Shown here piece by piece: positions 18,125 to 26,945 of a DNA stretch of 64,000 nucleotides; position 1 is the first letter of the stretch, and every line of letters starts with the position of its first letter. The notes under the pieces were generated by a model. It was not told where the DNA came from. It searched no databases and saw only the letters and a program-made list of their open reading frames with translations. Made by a program: the position numbers and the translations under genes. Location: positions 84,077 to 148,076 of the forward strand of contig JAPPMF010000002.1 in NCBI GenBank assembly GCA_028819195.1, written 5' to 3'. Source of the stretch: Bin55 sp028819195. GTDB taxonomy: Bacteria; Pseudomonadota; Gammaproteobacteria; Pseudomonadales; Azotimanducaceae.

Positions 18125-20242
18125 TTGAAACCATCAAAAGTCGAATTTTCGCTAGGAGATAATTCGATTACTTTAGAAACAGGTCGGGTCGCGCGTCAGG
18201 CTACCGGGTCAGTCATGGCACACATGGACGATACGTCGGTGTTGTGTACGGTTGTAGCGGCAAAGGAAGCAGTTGCAGAGCAGTCATTTTTTCCGTTAAC
18301 GGTAGATTATCAAGAGCGAACTTACGCGGCGGGTCGCATTCCAGGCGGATTCTTCAGACGCGAAGGACGACCGACCGAGAAAGAAACACTCACTTGTCGA
18401 CTTATAGATCGACCTATTCGTCCGCTATTTCCGGACGGATTCCGGAACGAAGTTCATGTGATCGCCACAGTGATGTCGGTTGATCGTGATGTCGATCCGG
18501 ACATCATCGCGATGATCGGGACGTCGGCAGCCTTATCCCTGTCAGGCATTCCGTTTGCTGGTCCCATTGGTGCTAATCGTGTTGGCTTCGTCGACAATAT
18601 GTATGTGTTGAACCCCCGTATCGGCAGTTTAGAGAACTCCATGTTGAATATGGTTGTCGCAGGTACTGAGAATGCGGTACTTATGGTTGAGAGCGAGGCG
18701 CAACAATTATCTGAAGATCAAATGTTAGGAGCTGTGTTGTTTGCGCATGAAGAGATGCAAATCCAGATTCAAGCGATCAATCAACTTGTCGATGCGGTCG
18801 GTAAAGAAAAGTGGGTATATACCCCACCGGTTGAGAATACTGAGCTAAAAGCGAAGGTCGAAGCACGAACCATGGAGTCGATTAAGCAAGCGTACTCGAT
18901 TCGCGAAAAGGTAGAGAGACGGGATCGAATTGATGAGTTTCAATCGCAATTGATCACTGAGTTAGTTGAAGAAGATGAGACGCTTGAAGAAAGCGAAATC
19001 AAAGAATTGTTTCAATCGCTAGCGAAAAACTACGTACGCGATCAAATCTTGAGTGGTGAATCGAGGATCGATGGCCGACGAACAGACCGTGTACGTAATT
19101 TGGATCTTGAGGTTGGGACGTTACGCCGCACTCATGGGTCGTCGTTTTTTCAACGAGGTGAGACACAAGCAATTGTCACAGTCACTCTCGGTATGACAAA
19201 AGATGCGGCATTTATCGATGCTTTGAGTGGTGAGTCGCGGGACTACTTTTTATTGCACTATAACTTTCCCCCATACAGTGTTGGTGAGACTGGACGTCTT
19301 ATGGGTCCTAAACGTCGCGAAGTTGGTCACGGTCGTTTAGCCCGACGAGCCATCGAAAGCGTGTTACCGGATCAAGAAACGTTTCCGTATACCGTACGCG
19401 TCGTCTCTGAAATTACTGAAAGTAATGGGTCGAGTTCGATGGCTTCGGTCTGTGGTGCTTCGATGGCACTCATGGATGCTGGTGTGCCGGTAACGGACGC
19501 CGTCGCCGGAATTGCAATGGGATTGATTAAAGAAGGCGACAAATATGTTGTTCTCACGGATATTCTTGGCGACGAAGATCACTTGGGCGACATGGATTTC
19601 AAAGTCGCGGGTACCGAGAAAGGGGTTACCGCTTTACAGATGGATATAAAGATTGACGGGATTACCGAAGAGATTATGAGTGATGCGCTCGCACAAGCGT
19701 TCCGCGCACGACAGTTCATTTTGCGGCAGATGAACGGAGTTATTGCTAAACCACGGGAGTCTTTATCGCAGTATGCACCAATCGTGTTTACGCTAAAGGT
19801 TAAAGCAGATCAGGTTCGGGAAGTCATTGGTAAAGGTGGTGCGACCATTCGGGCGTTACAAGAAGAGACTGGGGCCCTGATTGAAATCAACGATTTCGGC
19901 GAGATCAAGATTTATGCAGAGAACGCAGAAATCGGTGAATCCGCAGAGCGCAAGATCAAAGCGTTGACTAGGGAACCGGAGGTAGGTGGAATCTACGAGG
20001 GTGAAGTCAGAGCTATTATGGATTTCGGTGCGTTTGTGCAAGTAGCGCCGAATAAAGATGGTTTAGTGCACATTTCGCGAATTTCGAATAATCGTGTTGA
20101 ACGTGTGAGCGACGAGCTCTCTGTCGGTCAAATTGTTGAAGTTGTAGTCATCGAAATTGATCCGCGCGGGCGAATTTCGTTATCGATGAAGGACGTCGAG
20201 AAGTATCGTAACACCGGCCCCAGTGAAAGTCAAGCCTCCTAG
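18125..20242 (+). CDS. pnp: Polyribonucleotide nucleotidyltransferase (PNPase)
   Basis: A 705-residue phosphorolytic 3'-5' exoribonuclease, a core part of the RNA degradosome. Two RNase PH-like domains (about residues 1-225 and 310-545, the second with the active region GSSSMASVCGASMALMDAGVP and MDFKVAGTEKGVTALQMDIK) flank a helical linker. A KH domain (VIGKGGATIRALQEETGA) and an S1 domain (GIYEGEVRAIMDFGAFVQV) follow. The start is TTG 18125, behind GAAGGGG. The stop TAG shares a CTAG palindrome with the stop of acs on the other strand. Confidence 0.97.
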   Translation: MKPSKVEFSLGDNSITLETGRVARQATGSVMAHMDDTSVLCTVVAAKEAVAEQSFFPLTVDYQERTYAAGRIPGGFFRREGRPTEKETLTCRLIDRPIRPLFPDGFRNEVHVIATVMSVDRDVDPDIIAMIGTSAALSLSGIPFAGPIGANRVGFVDNMYVLNPRIGSLENSMLNMVVAGTENAVLMVESEAQQLSEDQMLGAVLFAHEEMQIQIQAINQLVDAVGKEKWVYTPPVENTELKAKVEARTMESIKQAYSIREKVERRDRIDEFQSQLITELVEEDETLEESEIKELFQSLAKNYVRDQILSGESRIDGRRTDRVRNLDLEVGTLRRTHGSSFFQRGETQAIVTVTLGMTKDAAFIDALSGESRDYFLLHYNFPPYSVGETGRLMGPKRREVGHGRLARRAIESVLPDQETFPYTVRVVSEITESNGSSSMASVCGASMALMDAGVPVTDAVAGIAMGLIKEGDKYVVLTDILGDEDHLGDMDFKVAGTEKGVTALQMDIKIDGITEEIMSDALAQAFRARQFILRQMNGVIAKPRESLSQYAPIVFTLKVKADQVREVIGKGGATIRALQEETGALIEINDFGEIKIYAENAEIGESAERKIKALTREPEVGGIYEGEVRAIMDFGAFVQVAPNKDGLVHISRISNNRVERVSDELSVGQIVEVVVIEIDPRGRISLSMKDVEKYRNTGPSESQAS

Positions 20243-22173
20243 GGTAACGAGCGGTTCTTAACTAGGTCCTGGACTACACTAGGATCGGCTAAAGTTGAGG
20301 TATCACCGAGATCTTCAGTTTCGTTCGCCGCAACTTTCCGCAGAATTCTTCGCATGATCTTTCCAGACCTGGTCTTCGGTAAATTCGGAGTCCACTGAAT
20401 TACGTCTGGGCGTGCAATCGGACCTATTTCTTTACGAACCAAGTTCAATAGTTCTTGTTGCAGTGCTTTGGTCTGTTCGACTCCCACCATTGGTGTAACG
20501 AACGCGTAAATTGCCTCACCTTTTATGGTATGTGGTGAGCCAACGACTGCTGCTTCGGCAATTTCTGGATGGAGAACTAACGCACTTTCTATTTCAGCGG
20601 TTCCTAAACGATGCCCCGATACATTGATCACATCGTCCACTCGTCCGGTTATCCAATAATAACCGTCCTCATCTCGGCGTGCGCCGTCGCCCGTAAAGTA
20701 CTTGCCGGGAAATTTTGAATAGTAGGTGTCAATTACTCGTTGATGATCGCCGTAAACTGAACGAATCTGACCAGGCCAGGGAAGCAGCATAACGAGACTA
20801 CCTTGTGCTTCAGTTTGGGTAATAATGTTTCCTTGATCGTCGACTAGGGCAGGTTTGATTCCGAAAAAGGGTTGAGCTACCGAACCAGGTTTAAGTGCCA
20901 TAGCGCCTGGCATCGGAGAAATCATAATTCCGCCGGTTTCAGTTTGCCACCAAGTGTCGACGATGGGGCAACGGCGTTCACCGACGACTCGATGGTACCA
21001 CTCCCATGCTTCCGGGTTGATAGGTTCACCTACTGTCCCAAGCAAACGTAGTGATTGTCGTGAACATGAACTGACATAGTGGTCACCTTGTGCCATGAGT
21101 TGCCGAATCGCCGTCGGCGCCGTATAGAAAATGTTTACCTTGTGCTTGTCGACGACTTGCCAAAAACGCGCAGAATCCGGGTAAGTCGGTACTCCCTCGA
21201 ACATTAAAGTTGTCGCGCCATTGGCTAGTGGACCATAAACGATATAAGAATGACCGGTGACCCAACCTACATCGGCCGTACACCAATAGATATCTTTGTC
21301 ATGATAGTCGAAGATCCACCGGTGAGTCAGGATGGTATGCAACAAGTAACCTGCCGAACCGTGTTGAACCCCTTTGGGTTTACCGGTACTTCCTGAGGTG
21401 TACAAGATGAACAGCGGATCTTCAGAGTTCATTTGTTGCGGCTCACAATCGGATGATTGTGAGTGCACGAGTTCGTGATACCACACGTCGCGCGACTCAT
21501 TCCAATTTATCGTACCGGCCGTGCGTTGAACGGTCAGTACTGTGTGCACGTTCGGGCAAGCTTGTAAAGCTTCGTCAGCATTGCGTTTCAGCGGAATCGT
21601 TTTTCCACCACGAATACCTTCGTCTGCAGTAATCAAAACAGTACAATCAGAATCTAAGATGCGGTCACGTAGCGAGTTAGCCGAAAACCCGCCAAATACC
21701 ACACTGTGGATCGCACCGATACGTGCGCAAGCTAGCATAGAGTACGCTGCTTCTGGAATCATCGGTAGATAGATACATACACGATCACCTTTACTGACTC
21801 CCCGAGCTTTCAGTGCATTAGCTAAACGGCATACTTGTTTATGTAATTCTCGATAACTGATGTGTTTGACATCATTGCTATCGTCGCCTTCCCAAATGAT
21901 CGCTGTTTGCTCGCTTTTGGTATTGAGGTGTCGGTCAATGCAGTTGTGTGATACGTTTAGGACTCCATTTTGAAACCAATTGAACTTTCCTAGTTCAAAT
22001 GAAGCATCGACGACTGTGTCAAAAGGATGAAACCAGTCGATATTTTCTCGGGCTTGTTCAGCCCAAAATTCATCAGGATTCTCGATAGATCGCTGGTACA
22101 TGGATTCGTACTGATCGCTATTAACATGGCAAGTACGAGAGAATTCTTTGTCAATATCGTAAATTGCGGGCAC
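20239..22173 (-). CDS. acs: Acetyl-CoA synthetase (AMP-forming)
   Basis: A 644-residue enzyme that activates acetate to acetyl-CoA through acetyl-AMP. Adenylate-forming family motifs are present: the P-loop-like YTSGSTGKPKGVQHG, TWWQTETGG, the hinge region GDGARRDEDGYYWITGRVDDV, and the C-terminal lysine loop PKTRSGKIMRRILRKVA, whose Lys is the usual acetylation site. Length matches the family (about 650). It is the last gene of a minus-strand run pcnB-panB-panC-pgi-acs and lies 11 bases downstream of pgi. Its 3' end meets pnp tail to tail in a shared CTAG. Confidence 0.96.
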   Translation of the reverse strand: MPAIYDIDKEFSRTCHVNSDQYESMYQRSIENPDEFWAEQARENIDWFHPFDTVVDASFELGKFNWFQNGVLNVSHNCIDRHLNTKSEQTAIIWEGDDSNDVKHISYRELHKQVCRLANALKARGVSKGDRVCIYLPMIPEAAYSMLACARIGAIHSVVFGGFSANSLRDRILDSDCTVLITADEGIRGGKTIPLKRNADEALQACPNVHTVLTVQRTAGTINWNESRDVWYHELVHSQSSDCEPQQMNSEDPLFILYTSGSTGKPKGVQHGSAGYLLHTILTHRWIFDYHDKDIYWCTADVGWVTGHSYIVYGPLANGATTLMFEGVPTYPDSARFWQVVDKHKVNIFYTAPTAIRQLMAQGDHYVSSCSRQSLRLLGTVGEPINPEAWEWYHRVVGERRCPIVDTWWQTETGGIMISPMPGAMALKPGSVAQPFFGIKPALVDDQGNIITQTEAQGSLVMLLPWPGQIRSVYGDHQRVIDTYYSKFPGKYFTGDGARRDEDGYYWITGRVDDVINVSGHRLGTAEIESALVLHPEIAEAAVVGSPHTIKGEAIYAFVTPMVGVEQTKALQQELLNLVRKEIGPIARPDVIQWTPNLPKTRSGKIMRRILRKVAANETEDLGDTSTLADPSVVQDLVKNRSLP

Positions 22174-22184
22174 TTGTTTACCTG

Positions 22185-23765
22185 TTATTCTGACGAAGCT
22201 TGTAAAAATTTTATCTTTGCGACGAAATCACTTAGCGTTGGATCAATTCCACTTAAGTCTTTCGACTGCAAAAGTTGTACGACGTCGTTTGCGAGCTGTT
22301 TACCAGTTTCCACCCCCCATTGATCAAATGAATTGATACCCCAAAAGTATCCGAGACACGCAACTTTATGTTCGTAGAGCGCTAGCAAGCTGCCAAGGGT
22401 TTTAGCATCCAGTTGTTTGAGTAAGAAAACTGTAGAACCATGTTGTCCCTTGATTTCTTTAAATCTATTGTTGTGGGAGGTTTGAACGCCGTTTAGCATT
22501 ACTGAACTTTGTGCTAAAGCATTAGCAATCACCCAGTTGAGATTGTCCGCGTCATTCGAGGATGCTTCGGGAAGAATAGCGAAAATATCGGCATTGTAAT
22601 TTTGTGTGCCTTGGTGAAGCCATTGATGGTAAGCGTGTTGTCCTTCAGTTTCACTGCCTCCCCAAACCACTGGGCTCGTCGGACAACTGACTGGTTGCTG
22701 TTCGGTTGTCATCGATTTACCGTTACTTTCCATCTCAAGTTGCTGCAGATAGCTAGCTAAATGACGGAGACGCGTATCGTAGGTTAGAACTAGATGTGAT
22801 GTAGCGTCCAAACCCGAGATATTCCAAAGTGAAAGCAGGGCGAGCCGGATTGCTAGATTGGTTGCAGGATTCTCCGTCTCTAGCACATGCACGTCCATTT
22901 CGTGTGCGCCATGCAGAAAATCCAAGTACTGTTCCTGACCCAAAGTAAGCGCAATAGGAAACCCCATCGACGACCATACCGAGTATCTACCGCCAACCGA
23001 ATCAGGAACCTTGAGTACTACTTCGCGGTCTGGTGGTAGGTCGGCATTACTTGTGATATGTACAAAGTGACTTGTGAAGTCGGTGTTTGGCGAAGTTCGT
23101 TCGATAAACCAACGTCTTATAAGCTGCGCGTTCTCGATTGTCTCGTAGGTTGTATAGGATTTCGATGCCACAACACACAGGGTAGAATCAGGATTGAGTC
23201 GACTGAGCAACTGCTTGAGTTGTTCGAAGTTTACAGTAGTCACGAAATGTATTCGTAAGGTAGAATTAGACGACAGTGAATTACACACAAGTTCAGCACC
23301 AAGGTGTGAACCCCCAATCCCTACATGCAGTATATCGGTGAAACGTTTCCCGGAACATCCTAGCTGAGTACCGTCACGTATAGCAATCGCAAGATTTAAC
23401 ATTTCAGTTCGAGACTGTTGTAATTCCTGATTGTCGAGGTTGGTTATGTTGTGCTTTAACTCCCGATGCTGAATATGTGATGCCGCGCGCTGTTCGGTTG
23501 TATTGACTATTTCATTCCCTGCAATCAAGTGTAGGAAGTGGTGTACCTGACATTGGGTGGCATAGTCATCAAGCAATTTAAACACTCGTTCATCGATGAA
23601 TTGACGAGACCAATCGACTAACAAACCTGATTGGTACTGGTGGTTGTTACGAAACCGGTTCGGGGTCTTCGTTAAGTGTTCGGTCGGTTGCCCGCGAAGT
23701 CGCTTAGCTTCTCCCTTTAATTCTCGAATGAGTTCCGTCGTCAAAGAATCTCTATTGACATTCAT
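22185..23765 (-). CDS. pgi: Glucose-6-phosphate isomerase
   Basis: A 526-residue SIS-fold enzyme, slightly short of the usual 545-550, that interconverts glucose-6-P and fructose-6-P. Seen: the phosphosugar-binding GIGGSHLGAELV, the signature SVGGRYSVWSSMGFPIAL, GSETEGQHAYHQWLHQGTQ (relatives commonly have a GTNGQHAF core here), and the C-terminal GINSFDQWGVETGKQLA. The ATG overlaps the panC stop (ATGA), so it is coupled to the pantothenate genes, the order also seen in Pseudomonas (there with panD between, which is missing here). Confidence 0.95.
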   Translation of the reverse strand: MNVNRDSLTTELIRELKGEAKRLRGQPTEHLTKTPNRFRNNHQYQSGLLVDWSRQFIDERVFKLLDDYATQCQVHHFLHLIAGNEIVNTTEQRAASHIQHRELKHNITNLDNQELQQSRTEMLNLAIAIRDGTQLGCSGKRFTDILHVGIGGSHLGAELVCNSLSSNSTLRIHFVTTVNFEQLKQLLSRLNPDSTLCVVASKSYTTYETIENAQLIRRWFIERTSPNTDFTSHFVHITSNADLPPDREVVLKVPDSVGGRYSVWSSMGFPIALTLGQEQYLDFLHGAHEMDVHVLETENPATNLAIRLALLSLWNISGLDATSHLVLTYDTRLRHLASYLQQLEMESNGKSMTTEQQPVSCPTSPVVWGGSETEGQHAYHQWLHQGTQNYNADIFAILPEASSNDADNLNWVIANALAQSSVMLNGVQTSHNNRFKEIKGQHGSTVFLLKQLDAKTLGSLLALYEHKVACLGYFWGINSFDQWGVETGKQLANDVVQLLQSKDLSGIDPTLSDFVAKIKFLQASSE

Positions 23766-24613
23766 GGGTTTGGGTTAACGGGGACATTGTCAATGAGTCG
23801 AACATTCCCGAGATGAGCGGCACCAAAGATTCTTGGTTCACCAAAATCTTTGGGATTCATCTCAGTCAACTCATCTTCGTCGTAGATAGAGACATAAATC
23901 GGTTTGAAACCTTCATCCTTTAACTTGTCCATGGCTCGTTGTTCTAACGCGCGAAAGTCTGTTTTACCAGCGACAATTTGCTTTCTTACGTCACAAAGAT
24001 TCTTGTAGAGCAATGGAGCGAGTTTTCGTTCACTGGCACTCAAGCGAGAATTGCGGCTAGACATTGCTAAGCCATTTGGTTCTCGTTGCGTAGGCACTGA
24101 ATAAGTATCGAGGGTGAAGTCGAGATCCATGACCATCTGTGAGATGATTGTAAATTGTTGCCAATCTTTTTCACCAAAATATGCGGCGCCCGGCTGAACA
24201 ATGTTGAGAAGTTTGCAGACAATAGTAGTAACACCATCAAAATGACCTGGTCGGTCTTTACCGCAAAGCACCTCAGACATTTTTGGAACGCTGACTTTTG
24301 TAATTGATAGTTCCCCTGAAGGGTATATTTCGTCCGTTGTTGGTACATACACAGCATGACATCCAGCTTCGTCGAGAGCAGCAAGATCTTCTGGCAGGGT
24401 CCGAGGATATTCGTGGAAATCTTCGTGGGCACCGAATTGAATCGGGTTTACAAAGATCGAGGCTATAACGTGCTCGCACTGGTCAAGTGCCTCGCGAACT
24501 AATGCGAGGTGTCCGTCGTGTAAATTTCCCATTGTTGGCACAAAACCGATAGTTTTTGGGTTGACACTATCTAAATGCTCCCACAATTGAAATCTACGTT
24601 CGCAAATAAACAT
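23762..24613 (-). CDS. panC: Pantothenate synthetase
   Basis: A 283-residue ligase that joins pantoate and beta-alanine with ATP hydrolysis to AMP to form pantothenate, the CoA precursor. Motifs: the nucleotide-binding PTMGNLHDGHLALV (HxGH type), IFVNPIQFG, FGEKDWQQF, and the KMSKS-like MSSRNSRLS. It begins five bases after panB and overlaps pgi. panD, which would supply beta-alanine, is not next to it; coaX in the same window uses the product. Confidence 0.96.
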   Translation of the reverse strand: MFICERRFQLWEHLDSVNPKTIGFVPTMGNLHDGHLALVREALDQCEHVIASIFVNPIQFGAHEDFHEYPRTLPEDLAALDEAGCHAVYVPTTDEIYPSGELSITKVSVPKMSEVLCGKDRPGHFDGVTTIVCKLLNIVQPGAAYFGEKDWQQFTIISQMVMDLDFTLDTYSVPTQREPNGLAMSSRNSRLSASERKLAPLLYKNLCDVRKQIVAGKTDFRALEQRAMDKLKDEGFKPIYVSIYDEDELTEMNPKDFGEPRIFGAAHLGNVRLIDNVPVNPNP

Positions 24614-24618
24614 GGATT

Positions 24619-25440
24619 TTAGAAAAAACAGTGTTCTTTACTAGGGAATGTGCCGGTACGGACAGCTTCGCCAAAGTCAGCGAATGCACCCGGGATTCCC
24701 TGCTTGCTTTCAGCTAAGAAATTTTTGACAAATCGAGGAGTTTTTAAATTGGACAGCGTGAGACCTAGAACATCGTGCATGACCATGATTTGACCGTCTA
24801 CATACGGTCCCGCCCCAATTCCTATGACGGGAATTTCCAGACGTTCGGTGATACTTTTACCAAGGTCGACCGGAACACATTCCAGCAACAACAACGATGC
24901 GCCTGCTTCTTCCAAAATTACGGCTTCCTCAATCATGGTCGAAGCTTGATCCGGATTACGTCCTTGTACACGAAATCCACCGAAGCGGTTGATCGATTGT
25001 GGTGTAAGTCCCATATGTGCACAAACCGGAATTCCCCGCTCGAACAATAGTCGGGTACTCTCGGCTAGCCATGCACCACCTTCCAATTTCACAACATGGG
25101 CGCCGGCCCGTAATAAAGCTGCCGCACTCTCCAAGCTTTGATCTGGTGACGCATAGCTCATGAACGGTAGGTCAGCCATGATTAGGCTGCCTCGATTGCC
25201 GCGACTGACTGCTCGCATGTGATAAACCATGTCGTCCACAGTCACGGGTAGAGTATTATCGTGTCCTTGTAGAACCATACCTAACGAATCTCCAACCAAT
25301 AATACTTCAATACCACTGGTACTAATTAGTTCGGCAAATAAGGCATCGTATGCCGTCAAGGAAGCGAATTTTTTGTTGTTTTTTTTCAATTGACGTAAAG
25401 TCGTCAACGTAACGGGTTTTTCGAAAGCTAATTTGTTCAA
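24619..25440 (-). CDS. panB: 3-methyl-2-oxobutanoate hydroxymethyltransferase
   Basis: A 273-residue TIM-barrel enzyme that transfers a hydroxymethyl group from methylene-tetrahydrofolate to ketoisovalerate, the first committed step of pantothenate synthesis. Signatures: LLVGDSLGMVLQGHDNTLPV with the metal-binding Asp, MADLPFMSY, VKLEGG, CAHMGLTPQS and IGIGAGPYVDGQIMV. It is 19 bases downstream of pcnB in the minus-strand operon. folK, which often lies between pcnB and panB, is absent. Confidence 0.96.
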   Translation of the reverse strand: MNKLAFEKPVTLTTLRQLKKNNKKFASLTAYDALFAELISTSGIEVLLVGDSLGMVLQGHDNTLPVTVDDMVYHMRAVSRGNRGSLIMADLPFMSYASPDQSLESAAALLRAGAHVVKLEGGAWLAESTRLLFERGIPVCAHMGLTPQSINRFGGFRVQGRNPDQASTMIEEAVILEEAGASLLLLECVPVDLGKSITERLEIPVIGIGAGPYVDGQIMVMHDVLGLTLSNLKTPRFVKNFLAESKQGIPGAFADFGEAVRTGTFPSKEHCFF

Positions 25441-25459
25441 CGTTTAATCCTTTAAGTAA

Positions 25460-26743
25460 TCAATTCGTTCCAATAGTCAGACGTATGGTTTCGTTGGAAC
25501 TAGGTGGAACCGGATTTTGTTTCTTTTTGCGTCGTCGGCGTTTGCGTTTTTTCGGTTCTAGTGTCGCTATCAGCAGTTGCTGTTCAGTTGGTTCAAGGTT
25601 TTGCATATTCGTCCACCAGTCGACTACACTTTGCTCTACTTCTTCACATTCAACCCGAAGTGCCAGTAAATCGTACGCAGCACGAAATCGCTTGCGTGCT
25701 AACGTGTCCATTATCTTTTTTGGTGGATTTTCCTCAAGCCGAGATTGTAAAAACCAGGTACCGTTAACGAATTCGAGCATCACATTAGTAATCTTGAAGA
25801 CATTTGACGTGTTGGCTAACACTTGGCGGGTAATAAGCCAATTTTCTTCTAGGGAGTGTGGAACAACCTTATTTGTGGTCTTGAACTCAGAAAAGCGTTT
25901 CCAATACATGGCAGCAAGCAGAAATTCGAGTCGTACAGGTTCGTTACATTGCACTCGACGGTCAGTATTTTCCAATGCCGCGATCGTTAAAGGATCTTGG
26001 TCAGAAGAATATGGAAATAACAGACTGCGAATTCGATGGATCGCTAAGTTTTTAAATGATTCACGACCGTGACCGGACAAAAGTAACTTTCGTAAATCGT
26101 CGCGTAATCGACTTCGTTCCAAATTCTGTAGCAACGGTTTAGATTTCTTAATTGCGTTAGCTAGTTGTGGCTCAAGTTTTATCGGTAACTTAGATTGAAA
26201 TCGAATGGCTCGTAATACGCGATGGCAATCTTCTTCGAACCGTTTTTGGGGGTTCCCTATGATCCGTAGTGTTCGCGTCTTGATATCCTGCATTCCATTG
26301 GTAAAGTCTAACACTTCATCTTTCTTGAGATCGTAGTAGAGAGCGTTAATCGTAAAGTCGCGTAGACGGTAATCGTCGCGGATATTCCCATATTTATTCA
26401 GTGCTTCGCGATCTTTGCGACGGTGGGAGGCGATGGAAGCTGCTTTCGAAAATCGGCGATAGGTCGAGATTTCAACAACACCGATCGAAGTCTGTACATG
26501 AACGATGCGAAACCTGCGACCGATGAGTCGAGCACTCCGAAAGAGTGCAGCCACCTGATCAGGTTTGGCACTCGTGACTATATCGAAATCTTTCGGTGAG
26601 ATATCTAGAAGTAGGTCCCGGACGCAGCCGCCAACTAGTTTGGCGTCGAAATTATGGTCGAGTAATTGGTGAACAATCTTTTGGACATCTTTAGGGATTT
26701 GTGTCCGGTCGATGAGGTTCTTATAACGTTTAGGTCGGCTCAA
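25460..26743 (-). CDS. pcnB: Poly(A) polymerase I
   Basis: A 427-residue nucleotidyltransferase of the PcnB/CCA-adding superfamily. It adds 3' poly(A) tails that promote RNA decay, a role that complements PNPase. The catalytic region reads KLVGGCVRDLLLDISPKDFD with the paired Asp residues; the arginine-rich binding stretch RRFRIVHV and DYRLRDFTINALYYD follow. The C-terminus is strongly basic (KKRKRRRRKKK), as in bacterial poly(A) polymerases rather than CCA enzymes. First gene of the pcnB-panBC-pgi-acs run. Confidence 0.94.
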   Translation of the reverse strand: MSRPKRYKNLIDRTQIPKDVQKIVHQLLDHNFDAKLVGGCVRDLLLDISPKDFDIVTSAKPDQVAALFRSARLIGRRFRIVHVQTSIGVVEISTYRRFSKAASIASHRRKDREALNKYGNIRDDYRLRDFTINALYYDLKKDEVLDFTNGMQDIKTRTLRIIGNPQKRFEEDCHRVLRAIRFQSKLPIKLEPQLANAIKKSKPLLQNLERSRLRDDLRKLLLSGHGRESFKNLAIHRIRSLLFPYSSDQDPLTIAALENTDRRVQCNEPVRLEFLLAAMYWKRFSEFKTTNKVVPHSLEENWLITRQVLANTSNVFKITNVMLEFVNGTWFLQSRLEENPPKKIMDTLARKRFRAAYDLLALRVECEEVEQSVVDWWTNMQNLEPTEQQLLIATLEPKKRKRRRRKKKQNPVPPSSNETIRLTIGTN

Positions 26744-26844
26744 GTTTTGTTTGTGGCAAGCGTGTCAACAAGGGTCCAATCGTATAGTGAGAATGGGTTC
26801 TGGATTGAGTTAAAACCGTGAGTAAATCAACGGAACTCAGTATT

Positions 26845-26896
26845 AAAAAACACCGACAAACCGGCGACCAACTTTCATTTGTCGCCAATTTGTCGG
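26845..26896 (-). terminator. Rho-independent terminator of the TlpA-like lipoprotein gene
   Basis: The inverted repeat CCGACAAA-cc-GGCGAC (26853-26868) pairs with GTCGCC-aa-TTTGTCGG (26881-26896), a 14-bp stem with a symmetric 2x2 bulge and a 12-base loop. On the minus strand it is followed by GTGTTTTTT, so it ends transcripts coming from the lipoprotein gene. Confidence 0.8.
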
Positions 26897-26945
26897 CTAT
26901 GAAGAAATTTTAGGCTAACTCAATCGAGCTAGTATCTTTTGCATG

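Noticed and set aside
22650..22720. Loss of a catalytic residue in Pgi (GSETEGQHA instead of a GTNGQHA-type core)
   Set aside because: This segment varies among bacterial Pgi enzymes as far as I recall, and other signatures are intact, so a loss of function cannot be claimed.
25485..26072. 195-codon plus-strand frame opposite pcnB
   Set aside because: It is antisense to the conserved pcnB gene, and its Arg/Phe/Ser-rich composition is that of a reverse-strand shadow.
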